Assembly (NCBI RefSeq): GCF_011074955.1
Contig: NZ_WUQJ01000005.1
Location: 78,302 to 142,301 of the forward strand
Reading direction: 5' to 3'
Origin: Marinobacter caseinilyticus
Lineage (GTDB): Bacteria > Pseudomonadota > Gammaproteobacteria > Pseudomonadales > Oleiphilaceae
Length of the DNA: 64,000 nt
The first letter of the stretch is position 1, and each line of letters opens with the position of its first letter. Made by a program: the position numbers and the translations under genes. The notes beneath the pieces were generated by a model. The model did no database searches. It worked only from the letters and a program-made list of their open reading frames with translations, and was not told where the DNA came from. Positions 28,216 through 36,037 of this stretch are shown here, piece by piece.

Positions 28216-28480
28216 TCTCGGTTTCGGTTTGTCCACCGCCAAAATGCCAGACCCGCTCCATGGCGGCAAGCAAGGTGATCAAATCGGCGGGTATCTCGGT
28301 ATCGCTCAACAGGCGGTGATGCCCGGTGCCGTCTTCCACCGCCACCGGTGCGACGTCCATATTGCACACACCCAAAACGACCCTGAAGGTGCTCTCAACT
28401 GGGGCACCGTCTCTGGGCTGAATAAAATACACCTCGGCATCCGCCGGGGAAGCGGTTCTTATGGTCTCGGCGAGGATCTG
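28199..28480 (-). pseudogene. DUF4399 protein remnant
   Basis: On the minus strand the frame reads ASPADAEVYFIQPRDGAPVE, FRVVLGVCNMDVAPV, GTGHHRLLSDTEIPADL and WHFGGGQTETEI, the core of DUF4399 proteins. The C-terminal third is gone: the frame runs into the barrel scrap at about 28199. No start codon or signal peptide is in frame, so both ends are damaged. Confidence 0.65.
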
Positions 28481-28578
28481 AGGGGCTTGATCACCAGAGC
28501 TGACACCAGAGTCATTGCGATCCTTTTTATTTCACTTCCTTCCTGTTTCCTGTCCCTTATTGGCTATCCAGTGTCAGT

Positions 28579-29220
28579 CTAGTGGGTGAAAAAACTTCGG
28601 ATACCCGGCCCGTCTAAACCCAGCTGCTGCCGCCAGTTCATGGCCTCCGGCGCAAACAGCAGCCAGCCCAGGGCGCCCAGATTGGCCAGAACCGCCAGCC
28701 AGAAGACGAACTGATAGCTGCCCTTGCGGGTTTTATGCCGAAAGACCTGCTGGGCGAGCAGCGCGCCTGGCCAGCCACAGCAGACTTCAAAGAGATGCAG
28801 GGTATTTTCAGCGGTGCGCTGAGTACCCCGTATCGCCGCCCGCTTGTCGAGCCCGTACACCAAAAACAGCACCAGGCTGACCCCACCATAGGCTGCCAGA
28901 ATGGACACCGGCAGATAACCGCGGTCGGACAAATTCGTCAGAAGGGCGAAAAACGCCAACACCAGGGCACCGGCGAACCAGAACCCGGGCACCATGAAGA
29001 CGCTGAGCCAGGCGGTTCTCGCGTACTTGAAACTCCCGGCCCTGGGCCGTCCCTGAGGATCCTCGGCCACCGTGTAAACGACCTTGCGACCAGAGACTGG
29101 CCGGTCCCGGCCCGCGTAACTGCTGACATGCGCAAACACCCGCTCTCCGCCAGCCGCCGGAGTAATGAAACCAAACCCCCTGTCGTCACTCCATGCGGTG
29201 AGTATTCCTTTCCGGTTCAA
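28579..29220 (-). CDS. Cold-shock domain fused to DUF1294 membrane protein
   Basis: A 213-residue protein. Residues 1-65 form a cold-shock domain (GILTAWSDDRGFGFITPAAG; VFAHVSSYAGRDRP), which binds single-stranded nucleic acid. From about 70 come four hydrophobic helices ending in the DUF1294 motif (VYGLDKRAAIRGTQRTAENT; GWPGALLAQQVFRHKTRKGS). This fusion is known in proteobacteria but its role is not. It sits in the inner membrane with the cold-shock part in the cytoplasm. A frameshifted copy of the 5' end occurs at 56.6 kb. Confidence 0.9.
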   Translation of the reverse strand: MNRKGILTAWSDDRGFGFITPAAGGERVFAHVSSYAGRDRPVSGRKVVYTVAEDPQGRPRAGSFKYARTAWLSVFMVPGFWFAGALVLAFFALLTNLSDRGYLPVSILAAYGGVSLVLFLVYGLDKRAAIRGTQRTAENTLHLFEVCCGWPGALLAQQVFRHKTRKGSYQFVFWLAVLANLGALGWLLFAPEAMNWRQQLGLDGPGIRSFFTH

Positions 29221-29708
29221 TGAACGTCTCCTCTCAACACCTTATCCCAACAGCACCCAAGCACCGGCAGGCCCGATGCGCTCCACGTGACGAAGCCCCG
29301 TTGATGCTAAAGAGGCAGCGACACGTCGTCAGTCATACACCCGCCAGCAGGTCACAAACCCTGTGGGCGTCCGCCAGGCTAGGATAAAGGTTTCACCAGT
29401 TGTCTGGCCAGAGGCCCCTAATCCATGGAAACCGCGGAGCTGCTCCAGGCGCGGAATTTCGGCTGCAGCAGACTGCGCCTCAAGACGGCTTTCGAACCCG
29501 GCAACCCGTTACGCCAGGGCCGTGCCAGTGCAGTGGGTCAGGCCCCGTACTTTTAGAATTTTTCTGAATAATTTGAAAACAGTTATGAGAACTACGTCTG
29601 TAACCTTCCCCGGCAGAGTGTGTCTCTATGTATGAGGACCAACACAGCGCGGTCCTTATCATGTGGTATCGGATCAAGATGGTTAACCACACACAGGAGC
29701 AAACAATC
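29221..29708. other. 488-bp gap with a weak repeat trace
   Basis: No gene is called. A minus-strand frame at about 29328-29507 reads like protein (EIPRLEQLRGFHGLG; ETFILAWRTPTGF) but has no start and no known family; it could be a fragment. GGGTCAGGCCCCG at about 29537 resembles the GGGTCAG repeat family described at 31.76 kb. Confidence 0.35.
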
Positions 29709-29888
29709 ATGAAACACTTATCATTAATAGCCGTCTTGGCACTCATGTTCACCGGAACAGCCGTCGCCGAGGGCGTTGGTATAGAGGATATCAAGTGCAA
29801 GGGGGTTCCCACCTGCGACAAAGCAATCGACTCGCCGACCCTCCCGGATACTCTCGCCGCTGAGCATTTTCATCAGAATGCCCAGTAA
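29709..29888 (+). CDS. Small secreted protein, possibly truncated
   Basis: A 59-residue frame with a convincing signal peptide (MKHLSLIAVLALMFTGTAVA) and a short mature part with two cysteines (IKCKGVPTC). CAGGAGC precedes ATG 29709. Past the second Cys the composition changes, and on the other strand the DNA encodes a hydrophobic helix (WLYLGFALVLLGILMKML), so the 3' end may be foreign and the gene broken. Its function is unknown. Confidence 0.5.
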   Translation: MKHLSLIAVLALMFTGTAVAEGVGIEDIKCKGVPTCDKAIDSPTLPDTLAAEHFHQNAQ

Positions 29889-29940
29889 AACCAGAGCAAA
29901 GCCAAGGTAAAGCCAGTTGATAAAAATTAAACATGCTTGG

Positions 29941-29975
29941 GGCACCCTGTATTCATCTGTCGGGGTGCCTTTTTC
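29941..29975 (+). terminator. Hairpin terminator
   Basis: GGCACCC (29941-29947) pairs with GGGTGCC (29963-29969), followed by TTTTT. It ends the small secreted protein transcript. Confidence 0.8.
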
Positions 29976-29988
29976 GTCACTGCGTTTA

Positions 29989-30030
29989 ATCACTGTTTTT
30001 ATCACTGTTTTTATCACTGTTTTTATCACT
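29989..30030. repeat. 12-bp tandem repeat
   Basis: ATCACTGTTTTT is repeated three times without a gap (29989-30024), with a half unit to 30030. It lies directly behind the terminator in a 494-bp gap. The unit length equals that of the array at 22.07 kb, but the sequence is different. Confidence 0.85.
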
Positions 30031-30261
30031 ACGCGGAGTGGCGTGAACGCCCAGACGCTGCAAGCGGTCACCGACACCTGCCGCAGGCTTACGTAGCCGA
30101 CGCTTCAGCTTCGGAGCAAACCCCCTGCCCCCAGATCCATCAACCACAATTTCCTCCATTACTCGCTCTATACCTTTCCCCGATTCAGGAGGCTCCGCCG
30201 TGAACGGGCATCGTCTGTTGCCCTGAATCGGGCACTTCCCGGATACCCGACGACACTCGGA

Positions 30262-30336
30262 AAAGCCGGGGTCAGGCCGCGACAGATTTGTTACCCTACA
30301 CAGTCCAGGCAGCAAATGGATCTGCCCCGGTTTTCC
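30262..30336. repeat. REP-like traces before the patatin gene
   Basis: GCCGGGGTCAGGCCGCGACAG near 30264-30284 and AAATGGATCTGCCCCGGTTTTCC at 30314-30336 resemble the two repeat families of the window in weathered form. They sit 50-120 bases upstream of the patatin start. Confidence 0.5.
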
Positions 30337-30382
30337 TGGCTGACAACTCAATCTCTTCTGAAACCCCAACAGGCCCTCGTCT

Positions 30383-31276
30383 ATGAAGCTCAATCCCTTT
30401 AACACCCACATCGGTCTGGCTCTGGGGGGGGGTGCTGCCAAGGGCATTGCTCACATCGGTGTGCTAAAGGCCTTTGAGGAAGAAGGCATCCGGATTCATT
30501 GCATTTCCGGCACCAGCGTCGGGGCACTGGTGGCCAGTTACCATGCCTTCGGCCGGCCGGTCGAGTCCATACTGTCTATTGGTTCAGCACTGAACCTGTC
30601 GAAGATTCTTAACTTCACCCTGGAACGCGGCGGCCTGTTCAGCACGGACAATATCCGGGATATGATCCATCGGGATCTGGGGAATGTCCGGATCGAAGAC
30701 GCCGACATTCCCCTGGCCATTTGCGCCACGGACATCGAAACCGGCGAGCAGTTGGTCTTCCAGAAAGGCAATCTGGCAGAGGTCGTCTGCGCGTCCATGG
30801 CGGTGCCCGGTCTGTTTGTGCCGGTGGAGGTGGATGGCCGGATTCTGGTCGACGGCGGGCTGGTTGAAAATGTACCGATTTCGCCGCTCGCCGCAATGGG
30901 CGCAGGCATTACCGTTGCGGTTGATCTGAGCCACGTTAGCCGGTACACGAAACCCGAAGATACGCTGGATGTGATCAGCAATGCCATCAACATTGTGATC
31001 GATTCCAATACCCGCAAACAGCTGAAAAAGGCCGACATCGCGGTACCGCTGGATTTAAGCCGCTACAGCCTCACCAACAACGCCGACTGCCTGGACGAGC
31101 TTTACATGGAAGGCTACCGCCCGATGAAGAACAAGATTCGCCGGGTGTTCTGGTACAAACGGATGAACGTCGTGATTTACCTGCTCAAGGCGACCTGGAA
31201 ATTGTTGCCCCTCAAGGTGCCTGAGATCGTTCAGGATCTGAAACGCCACGCCGCTGCTCTCCGCAATCGAAGCTGA
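30383..31276 (+). CDS. Patatin-like phospholipase (RssA type)
   Basis: A 297-residue cytoplasmic serine hydrolase. LALGGGAAKGIAHIGVLKAF is the oxyanion-hole loop, GTSVGALVAS holds the nucleophile Ser of G-x-S-x-G, and VDGGLVENVPI is the DGG/A motif with the second catalytic residue. The length and order fit RssA/YchK-like bacterial patatins, which act on phospholipids or lysophospholipids. The C-terminal helix region (VFWYKRMNVVIYLLKATWKL) may touch the membrane. The ribosome-binding site is poor. It is a single gene. Confidence 0.92.
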   Translation: MKLNPFNTHIGLALGGGAAKGIAHIGVLKAFEEEGIRIHCISGTSVGALVASYHAFGRPVESILSIGSALNLSKILNFTLERGGLFSTDNIRDMIHRDLGNVRIEDADIPLAICATDIETGEQLVFQKGNLAEVVCASMAVPGLFVPVEVDGRILVDGGLVENVPISPLAAMGAGITVAVDLSHVSRYTKPEDTLDVISNAINIVIDSNTRKQLKKADIAVPLDLSRYSLTNNADCLDELYMEGYRPMKNKIRRVFWYKRMNVVIYLLKATWKLLPLKVPEIVQDLKRHAAALRNRS

Positions 31277-31422
31277 CCGGACACTATCAGACGGTCATTG
31301 GCGAGGGGCCCCGGGCAAGTCCCCAGACAGTCACCCGTGCATTGACGATGCCTTTTCTGATTCAGGGTTCCAATCTTGATGCATCGGCCCCCGGAATGAC
31401 CGAAAATCAGGAGACCCCTGAA

Positions 31423-31489
31423 TAAGTCGATTGGCGATTCTGCAAACTTTGAGGGGCTGTCTCTGAAGCCAGAATTGCCAATCGACTTA
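31423..31489. repeat. 20-bp inverted repeat with 27-bp spacer
   Basis: TAAGTCGATTGGCGATTCTG at 31423-31442 is matched by its complement at 31470-31489 with one mismatch. The length and position between two genes fit a miniature transposon-like element or a long hairpin. No target duplication could be recognised by eye. Confidence 0.75.
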
Positions 31490-31527
31490 CTCAGAAGTTC
31501 CAATACCACTGTGCGGAGGAAACGGGC

Positions 31528-31713
31528 ATGAAGTGGATCATACTGATTGTCATCGTCGCGGTTGTGGCCTTCTGGCTTTATCGGGGCCGTCGCAAGAACA
31601 ACATTGGCGATCCTGAAATGAAAACGTTCGAGGAAAAGGATTACTACCTGACGCCGGATGACAACAAATCCGACGACGAGTCCTCCTCTGGAGACGGTAA
31701 CCCGCGTCACTGA
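31528..31713 (+). CDS. Small single-pass membrane protein
   Basis: A 61-residue frame with one N-terminal helix (about 3-17), then RGRRKK and an acidic, Ser-rich tail (DDNKSDDESSSGDG). GGAGGAAAC lies before ATG 31528, a good ribosome-binding site. No family was recognised. The positive residues after the helix suggest the acidic tail is cytoplasmic. Confidence 0.6.
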   Translation: MKWIILIVIVAVVAFWLYRGRRKNNIGDPEMKTFEEKDYYLTPDDNKSDDESSSGDGNPRH

Positions 31714-31755
31714 GTTATTTTTTGAGCTGTCGGGGCTGCCAGAGCGCGAGCCATA

Positions 31756-31818
31756 TCGGGGTCAGATCCCGCCTTGCCTTCGTCTAGCAGGTCAGACGTA
31801 CGACCTGACCCCGGCCTT
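31756..31818. repeat. Direct repeat R3, left flank of cassette 1
   Basis: TCGGGGTCAGATCCCGCCTT begins this copy and CGACCTGACCCCGGCCTT ends it, so its tips are themselves inverted (GGGGTCAG/CTGACCCC) and it can fold on itself around CGTACG. About 80 percent of it matches the copy at 33713-33777 in the same orientation. Confidence 0.85.
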
Positions 31819-31841
31819 CAGCATTCCAAAAACCAGGCAGA

Positions 31842-32303
31842 TTACTCTAGCCCTTTCAATTGTGATCGTCCTTTTAAAGCGAACGTTAAGGCAAAAACCC
31901 CAAAGTTGACGAGAAAGACGATTAGAAGCTCGTACCATTGCAGCGGCGCGAAAGCATAGCCAGGAATGGACGGACCCGCGATCTGCAAGAGAAACAAAAA
32001 GGTAATTGCGGAAACACCCGAAAACATCGAAAAAACTGCGATAGTGGCCCTAGCCGGGATTTGACTTTTCCAACGATACCGATACCGATACCGATACCGA
32101 TACCGATACCGATACCGATACCGATACCGATACCGATACCGATACCGATACAGAAACAGAGCGGTAAAAATGGTGGCAAGCACATTAACGGACAAGCCAT
32201 GAATGGTTCCGGTTATTAGATTGACAGCCAACATGCTGGTCGAAAGAACTATGAAGACCAGTAGATAAAATACTGCATCAAGGAAGAGCGAGTACTTGGT
32301 CAT
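31842..32303 (-). CDS. Membrane protein with a (Tyr-Arg)13 tract
   Basis: A 153-residue protein with four predicted transmembrane helices (about 10-28, 36-52, 85-107, 125-142). Between helices 2 and 3 lies an uninterrupted run of 13 Tyr-Arg dipeptides encoded by a hexanucleotide microsatellite. Six-base slippage changes the protein by one dipeptide without breaking the frame, so the loop length can vary. The positive charge puts the loop in the cytoplasm. No family was recognised. It is the last gene of cassette 1, 54 bases after the previous frame. Confidence 0.7.
   Translation of the reverse strand: MTKYSLFLDAVFYLLVFIVLSTSMLAVNLITGTIHGLSVNVLATIFTALFLYRYRYRYRYRYRYRYRYRYRYRYRYRWKSQIPARATIAVFSMFSGVSAITFLFLLQIAGPSIPGYAFAPLQWYELLIVFLVNFGVFALTFALKGRSQLKGLE
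32074..32151. repeat. Hexanucleotide microsatellite, 13 copies of CGATAC
   Basis: 78 bases made of 13 perfect CGATAC units, inside the coding region of the membrane protein (Tyr-Arg on the minus strand). No unit carries a mismatch, which points to recent expansion. Confidence 0.98.
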
Positions 32304-32357
32304 ATTTACAACACCTTTGAGCCTGGGAAGAACACTTCTTTCCGGGCAGCTATTAGG

Positions 32358-32758
32358 TCAGTTCACAGGAGATGCGGGGTTGATGGGCATTCTTTTAACT
32401 CGGCTCTCAAGCTCAGAATTTGCACTCTCACCTGCTCTGTAAGATGCCTCCCCTATGCCAACGAGAATTACCGATGCAGTAAACCCAACAACATTACTTT
32501 TTGTTGCACCAACATTTATTATTTGCCAAACACTTGCACCAACGCCATATGCGCCAGGATTCACCCCCGCAATAGTGCTGATCCGGCCAAAGTGCTGATC
32601 CGGCCAAAATTTTCGTGAAACTCAACTATGTTTTGCAGTTCCTGGTTTGTCAGCGACCATTGTTCCCACCTCGGCTGGGCAATAATCAATGCAATTTTAC
32701 CTTGTAGTTGGCCGTAGAAGGGTCGTTGGGATATTTTAAACTTTTGAATTGTACTCAT
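32358..32758 (-). pseudogene. Unknown gene split by a 17-bp tandem duplication
   Basis: Two frames, 32561-32758 (MSTIQKFKISQRPFYGQLQG...) and 32358-32564 (AYGVGASVWQIINVGATKSN...), join into one protein of about 127 residues if one copy of the 17-bp repeat at 32574-32607 is removed: the reading then runs ENFGRIST-IAGVNPGAYGVG. The C-terminal half is Gly- and Val-rich and may be membrane-associated. ATG 32758 overlaps the stop of the upstream gene (ATGA), so the intact form was translationally coupled. The family is unknown. Slippage could restore the frame. Confidence 0.75.
32574..32607. repeat. 17-bp tandem duplication
   Basis: AGTGCTGATCCGGCCAA occurs twice without a gap (32574-32590, 32591-32607). 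Seventeen is not a multiple of three, so the second copy shifts the frame of the gene it lies in. Confidence 0.95.
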
Positions 32759-32955
32759 AATTTCACGGCGCTGATGGTTCTCAACGTGCCGGTAAAGAAT
32801 AACCCCGCCATTGCAGCAACCACTTGGTTGTAATCTGCATCGCGAGGCACTGTTGCTTCTGGAATACCCATTATCTCGGCGAGCTTTGCCGCAGCTGCTT
32901 TTTTACCGGTTGGTGTCTCATAGGGCATGAGGTCTACTAAGTCAGGCATGTCCAT
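32755..32955 (-). CDS. Small unknown protein of cassette 1
   Basis: A 66-residue protein from ATG 32955, with AAAGGAAAT directly before it. The first half is soluble (MPDLVDLMPYETPTGKKAAA) and the end is hydrophobic (VVAAMAGLFFTGTLRTISAV). No family was recognised. Its stop overlaps the start of the next frame (ATGA), and the gene before it ends 13 bases upstream, so it is the centre of a tight operon. Confidence 0.6.
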   Translation of the reverse strand: MDMPDLVDLMPYETPTGKKAAAAKLAEIMGIPEATVPRDADYNQVVAAMAGLFFTGTLRTISAVKL

Positions 32956-32968
32956 ATTTCCTTTCGTT

Positions 32969-33271
32969 TTACTGTTTAAAAATGCAGCGTTTCTGCATTT
33001 CTCTGAGCTCCCTTTTTCCATCCTCAAGGTCTATCCGGCCTCGCTCCGAGGATGGAAGCGTTGGTAAAAACTGAATGCTGTTCAACCAACCTTGGGATTC
33101 TTCAACCCAATAGCCGTGGTGCTGGATCTGCTGATTGAAACGCACCTCAAGAAATCCTGCCTTTTCAGCCCCCACGTTAGCGCTAAAGCGTTCCCGGATC
33201 TCGTACGGCAACTCGCTGTAAAAATATGGAATATAGGTTTCAAGAGTGATTGGAAAGCCCTCTTCATCCAT
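32969..33271 (-). CDS. Unknown cytoplasmic protein of cassette 1
   Basis: About 100 residues from ATG 33271; an upstream ATG at 33316 would overlap the preceding frame by 34 bases and is less likely. The sequence is acidic and aromatic at the start (ITLETYIPYFYSELPYEIRE) and charged at the end (GKRELREMQKRC). It has no signal peptide or helix and no recognised family. It belongs to the minus-strand operon of cassette 1. Confidence 0.55.
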   Translation of the reverse strand: MDEEGFPITLETYIPYFYSELPYEIRERFSANVGAEKAGFLEVRFNQQIQHHGYWVEESQGWLNSIQFLPTLPSSERGRIDLEDGKRELREMQKRCIFKQ

Positions 33272-33282
33272 AGGGCTCTTGT

Positions 33283-33581
33283 CTAATCGCCCATCCTTTT
33301 GAGCGCAATTGTCCATATCAGATATTGATGACCACCATCAAAGCCAAAAGTCAGAGAATCTGAAACGTTGGGATCATGGGCATCACTGATAAAAAAACCG
33401 TCGGCATCTGTAAAACTTCGGAGGTCGCATGTAAATCGCAGTGAAGCACCGGTATAGGCGCCAGCATCAAGCGAGCCTTCCAGAGTCAAGGTATTCGAAA
33501 ATACGGTGGGAGCAATAAACGTCGTCGAAAAAAAAAAGACGGTAAGAGCAGTGGCAAGCTACGCCAGAACTGTGCAGTCAT
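33283..33581 (-). pseudogene. Exported protein with frame broken at an A10/T10 tract
   Basis: From ATG 33581 the frame gives a signal-like start (MTAQFWRSLPLLLPS plus Phe residues) that reaches a run of ten T on the coding strand (33528-33537). Past it the signal continues in another frame (STTFIAPTVFS), followed by the mature part NTLTLEGSLDAGAY, FTCDLRSFTDADGFFI and FGFDGGHQYLIWTIAL. A tract of 8 or 11 T would join both parts into about 98 residues. The family is unknown. It is the first gene of the cassette 1 operon. Confidence 0.6.
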
Positions 33582-33712
33582 CCGTTGCACTGTTTGATTC
33601 TTCCCTGTTTGGTTTCGTGAACGGTAATAGATTTCTGCCAGTTCTTCAAGAACATGAAAATATTACATAAACGCGAAAAGTATACCGCTAAAAGAAATCC
33701 GGCGATGGCACT

Positions 33713-33777
33713 TCGGGTTCAGATCCCGCCTTGCCGTCAAGACCCAGCAGACCAAACGTACGACTGACCCAGGCCTT
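33713..33777. repeat. Direct repeat R4, right flank of cassette 1
   Basis: TCGGGTTCAGATCCCGCCTT at the left and CGTACGACTGACCCAGGCCT near the right end match R3 (31756-31818) in the same orientation. The right part also matches R1 at 41.5 kb (ACTGACCCAG). Confidence 0.85.
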
Positions 33778-33829
33778 GTTTTAGTGAGCCGTTGAAAGCC
33801 GCCAGCAGATGACGGCTTCACGGCGGGCG

Positions 33830-35521
33830 TCAGTCTCGGCCGTTACCCGCCAGCAACAGGTCCGGATTGAAACCCATGACCACCGCACCCCAGTGTTTGC
33901 CGTTCACGTGCACGGGGATCGAGAGGTCATTCAGAATTTCCCCGGTATCCCGGATATAGGTTTGCAGAAGGAACCGGTCGGTGTGGCTGGCCCGGCGTTT
34001 TTCAGTCTCGTTGCTGTTGTAGAGCCGCTGGTCACGGCTGTAGAGCAGGTCTTTGTCATGGTCACCGGTGATCGGCTGTGACGTGGCTCGATGATGAACA
34101 GCAATGTAGCCATTCACGTCCACCAACAGGCTGTAGACCGTGCCATCAAAACGCTCCTTACTGCGGTCGGTCAGGTCCTGGAACGCTTTCTTGAAGCGAT
34201 CGACGAACCGGGTCCGGTACTTTTGCGGCCAGGTGTTCAAAACCGGTTCGTAGTGGCGATCAAAGATGTCCACGCCCTGCTGGGCCAGTTCGGTGAGCCT
34301 GTCCTCGAATTCGGCGGCCAACGTCTGGCGCTCTTCCAGAATCTCCTCGAAAGCCCCCCGCCCGATGCGGTAGCGTGCCAGCAGCGCCATAGAAGCCTCG
34401 GTGGCTTTGCGCAATTGCTCGGAGTAGGCGTCCGATTCGGCAATCTCCCCCGCCAGTTCACGGCCAAGCTGATGGATCTCGTTGCCGTGCTCGTGCACCT
34501 GGCGGTTGGTGATACTGACCTCCTCCACGGAAGAGGTGATGGACAGAAGCTCATCGTGCGCCTGCTCGATGTACTGGAGCATGTCGTCGAACTGGGCTGC
34601 GGTCGAGGTCACCTCCTCACGGGCCTGAACGGTTTGCTCAAGCAACTGCTCCGTATCTTTTTCGGTGCGCCCGACCCGGGAATCCATATCGCTGATGATC
34701 TGATTCACGTCGCCGGTCGCCGACGCAATCTTCTGGGCCAACTGGCGCACCTCGTCCGCCACCACCGCGAAACCGCGACCGGCCTCGCCCGCCCGAGCCG
34801 CCTCGATGGCGGCATTCAGCGCCAGCAGATTGGTCTGGTCCGAGAACCCCTGCACCAGCTCCAGAATCTTGCCGATTTTGCCCGCGCTGTCGCTTAGCCC
34901 GGCTACGGTCTCGCGAAAGCTCAGCAACTGGTTGTTGACCTGGCCGATACGCTCGGCCACGTGGGACAGCGCCTGATTGGACTCCCGCACCCCGTCGAGA
35001 TTGCGGGAATTGAGCTCCGAGACCGAGCCGGTGCGCTGGGTAATGTCCTCCAGTGCTGTGGCACCCTCGCCACTGGACTGGGCAATCAGTTCGGAGACTT
35101 CTTCCTGTTTGCGGGCGCTCTGTTGCGCCTCGCCAGTCAGCTTGCGCAGTCGCGCGGACTGCACCGCCACCTGCACCGCATGGTGGCGCAGGTCCGACAG
35201 GGCGCCGCGCATGCTGGCCAGCAGCTCATTATGTTCCCGGGCTATCCGCCCTGCCTGACCGGAGCCGACCGGTTGGTCGCGTGATATATCCAGCACCCCC
35301 GGACCCTGGCCCGCATCGGGTGCGGCCGGCGTTTCGGCGCTGGCCACCCGATCACGGCCCAGCCACCAGGCCAGCACGGTAATCAGGGCCGCCAGCCCAA
35401 GCCCGGCCTGGGCGAAGTCCGGCACCATCACGGCCAGGGCGAATAAGGCCAGAACCAACACGTTGCTGACACGGCTTAACCAAGACGGACCTTGACGACT
35501 TTCCAAAGCGACTGCATTCAT
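33830..35521 (-). CDS. Methyl-accepting chemotaxis protein with C-terminal sensor domain
   Basis: A 563-residue receptor. Two closely spaced transmembrane helices (about 19-35, 39-53) leave almost no periplasmic loop. The cytoplasmic signalling domain follows, with the hairpin tip near [20 protein letters not shown] and [10 protein letters not shown]. Unusually, about 190 residues follow the signalling domain. The end ([34 protein letters not shown]) resembles the Cache-like PAS domain found C-terminally in some cytosolic-sensing receptors. It would therefore sense an internal or membrane signal and act on CheA. The ATG at 35521 is preceded by GGAGAGG. Confidence 0.9.
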   Translation of the reverse strand: MNAVALESRQGPSWLSRVSNVLVLALFALAVMVPDFAQAGLGLAALITVLAWWLGRDRVASAETPAAPDAGQGPGVLDISRDQPVGSGQAGRIAREHNELLASMRGALSDLRHHAVQVAVQSARLRKLTGEAQQSARKQEEVSELIAQSSGEGATALEDITQRTGSVSELNSRNLDGVRESNQALSHVAERIGQVNNQLLSFRETVAGLSDSAGKIGKILELVQGFSDQTNLLALNAAIEAARAGEAGRGFAVVADEVRQLAQKIASATGDVNQIISDMDSRVGRTEKDTEQLLEQTVQAREEVTSTAAQFDDMLQYIEQAHDELLSITSSVEEVSITNRQVHEHGNEIHQLGRELAGEIAESDAYSEQLRKATEASMALLARYRIGRGAFEEILEERQTLAAEFEDRLTELAQQGVDIFDRHYEPVLNTWPQKYRTRFVDRFKKAFQDLTDRSKERFDGTVYSLLVDVNGYIAVHHRATSQPITGDHDKDLLYSRDQRLYNSNETEKRRASHTDRFLLQTYIRDTGEILNDLSIPVHVNGKHWGAVVMGFNPDLLLAGNGRD

Positions 35522-36037
35522 TGTTATTAGTGTCCTCTCCGGGGAACAGTATGGTTGGTTAACGGCCGGGCTCACCGGAACTTCAACGTCTTGCGGTTCC
35601 GCGGCCAAATACAATGCCCCAAGTGTAGCTAAGGAAACCCGCATGAAAACCGGAACCGGTCTATTTTACGGCAACATCTGCACCTGCCCTGTCAGCCCGC
35701 ACAGTCTTCCATCAAAGCCGTCCATCACAACCGCACAAAATAATTCGGCCCCGGTTTTATTGGTTTCTATCGGCAACGGGGCAACGGGCGGGCCGATTCC
35801 GAACAGGACGGTTATCGGTTGATCGGCAGTGGCCGCATACCTCACAATTCAAAGAGTGTATCGCCTGCCCGCAACACCCCGGCGCGAAAGGACGCGGCTC
35901 CCTTCCTTGGTGCCGCCCCGGTGCGTCCATTCGGAATCGTCACCGCGTTGGAGGTCGCGTCTTGTCGATGAATGGCTGGCATTTTGGAGCGCACGTGTCA
36001 CAAGTAGTTCTCACAAACCGGACAGTGAGCCCGACTC
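35522..36037. other. 516-bp gap with one weathered REP copy
   Basis: AAAATAATTCGGCCCCGGTTTT at about 35737-35758 is a diverged copy of the REP core. The rest of the gap shows no recognisable gene. Confidence 0.5.

Noticed and set aside
29328..29507. Protein-like minus-strand frame in the gap after the cold-shock gene
   Set aside because: It reads plausibly but has no start codon, no ribosome-binding site and no recognised family; kept only as a note.
31756..33777. Cassette repeats as integron attC sites
   Set aside because: Cassette genes between repeats recall integrons, but no GTTRRRY/RYYYAAC core pair was seen in R1-R4 and no integrase gene is in the window. REP-like repeats explain the pattern better.
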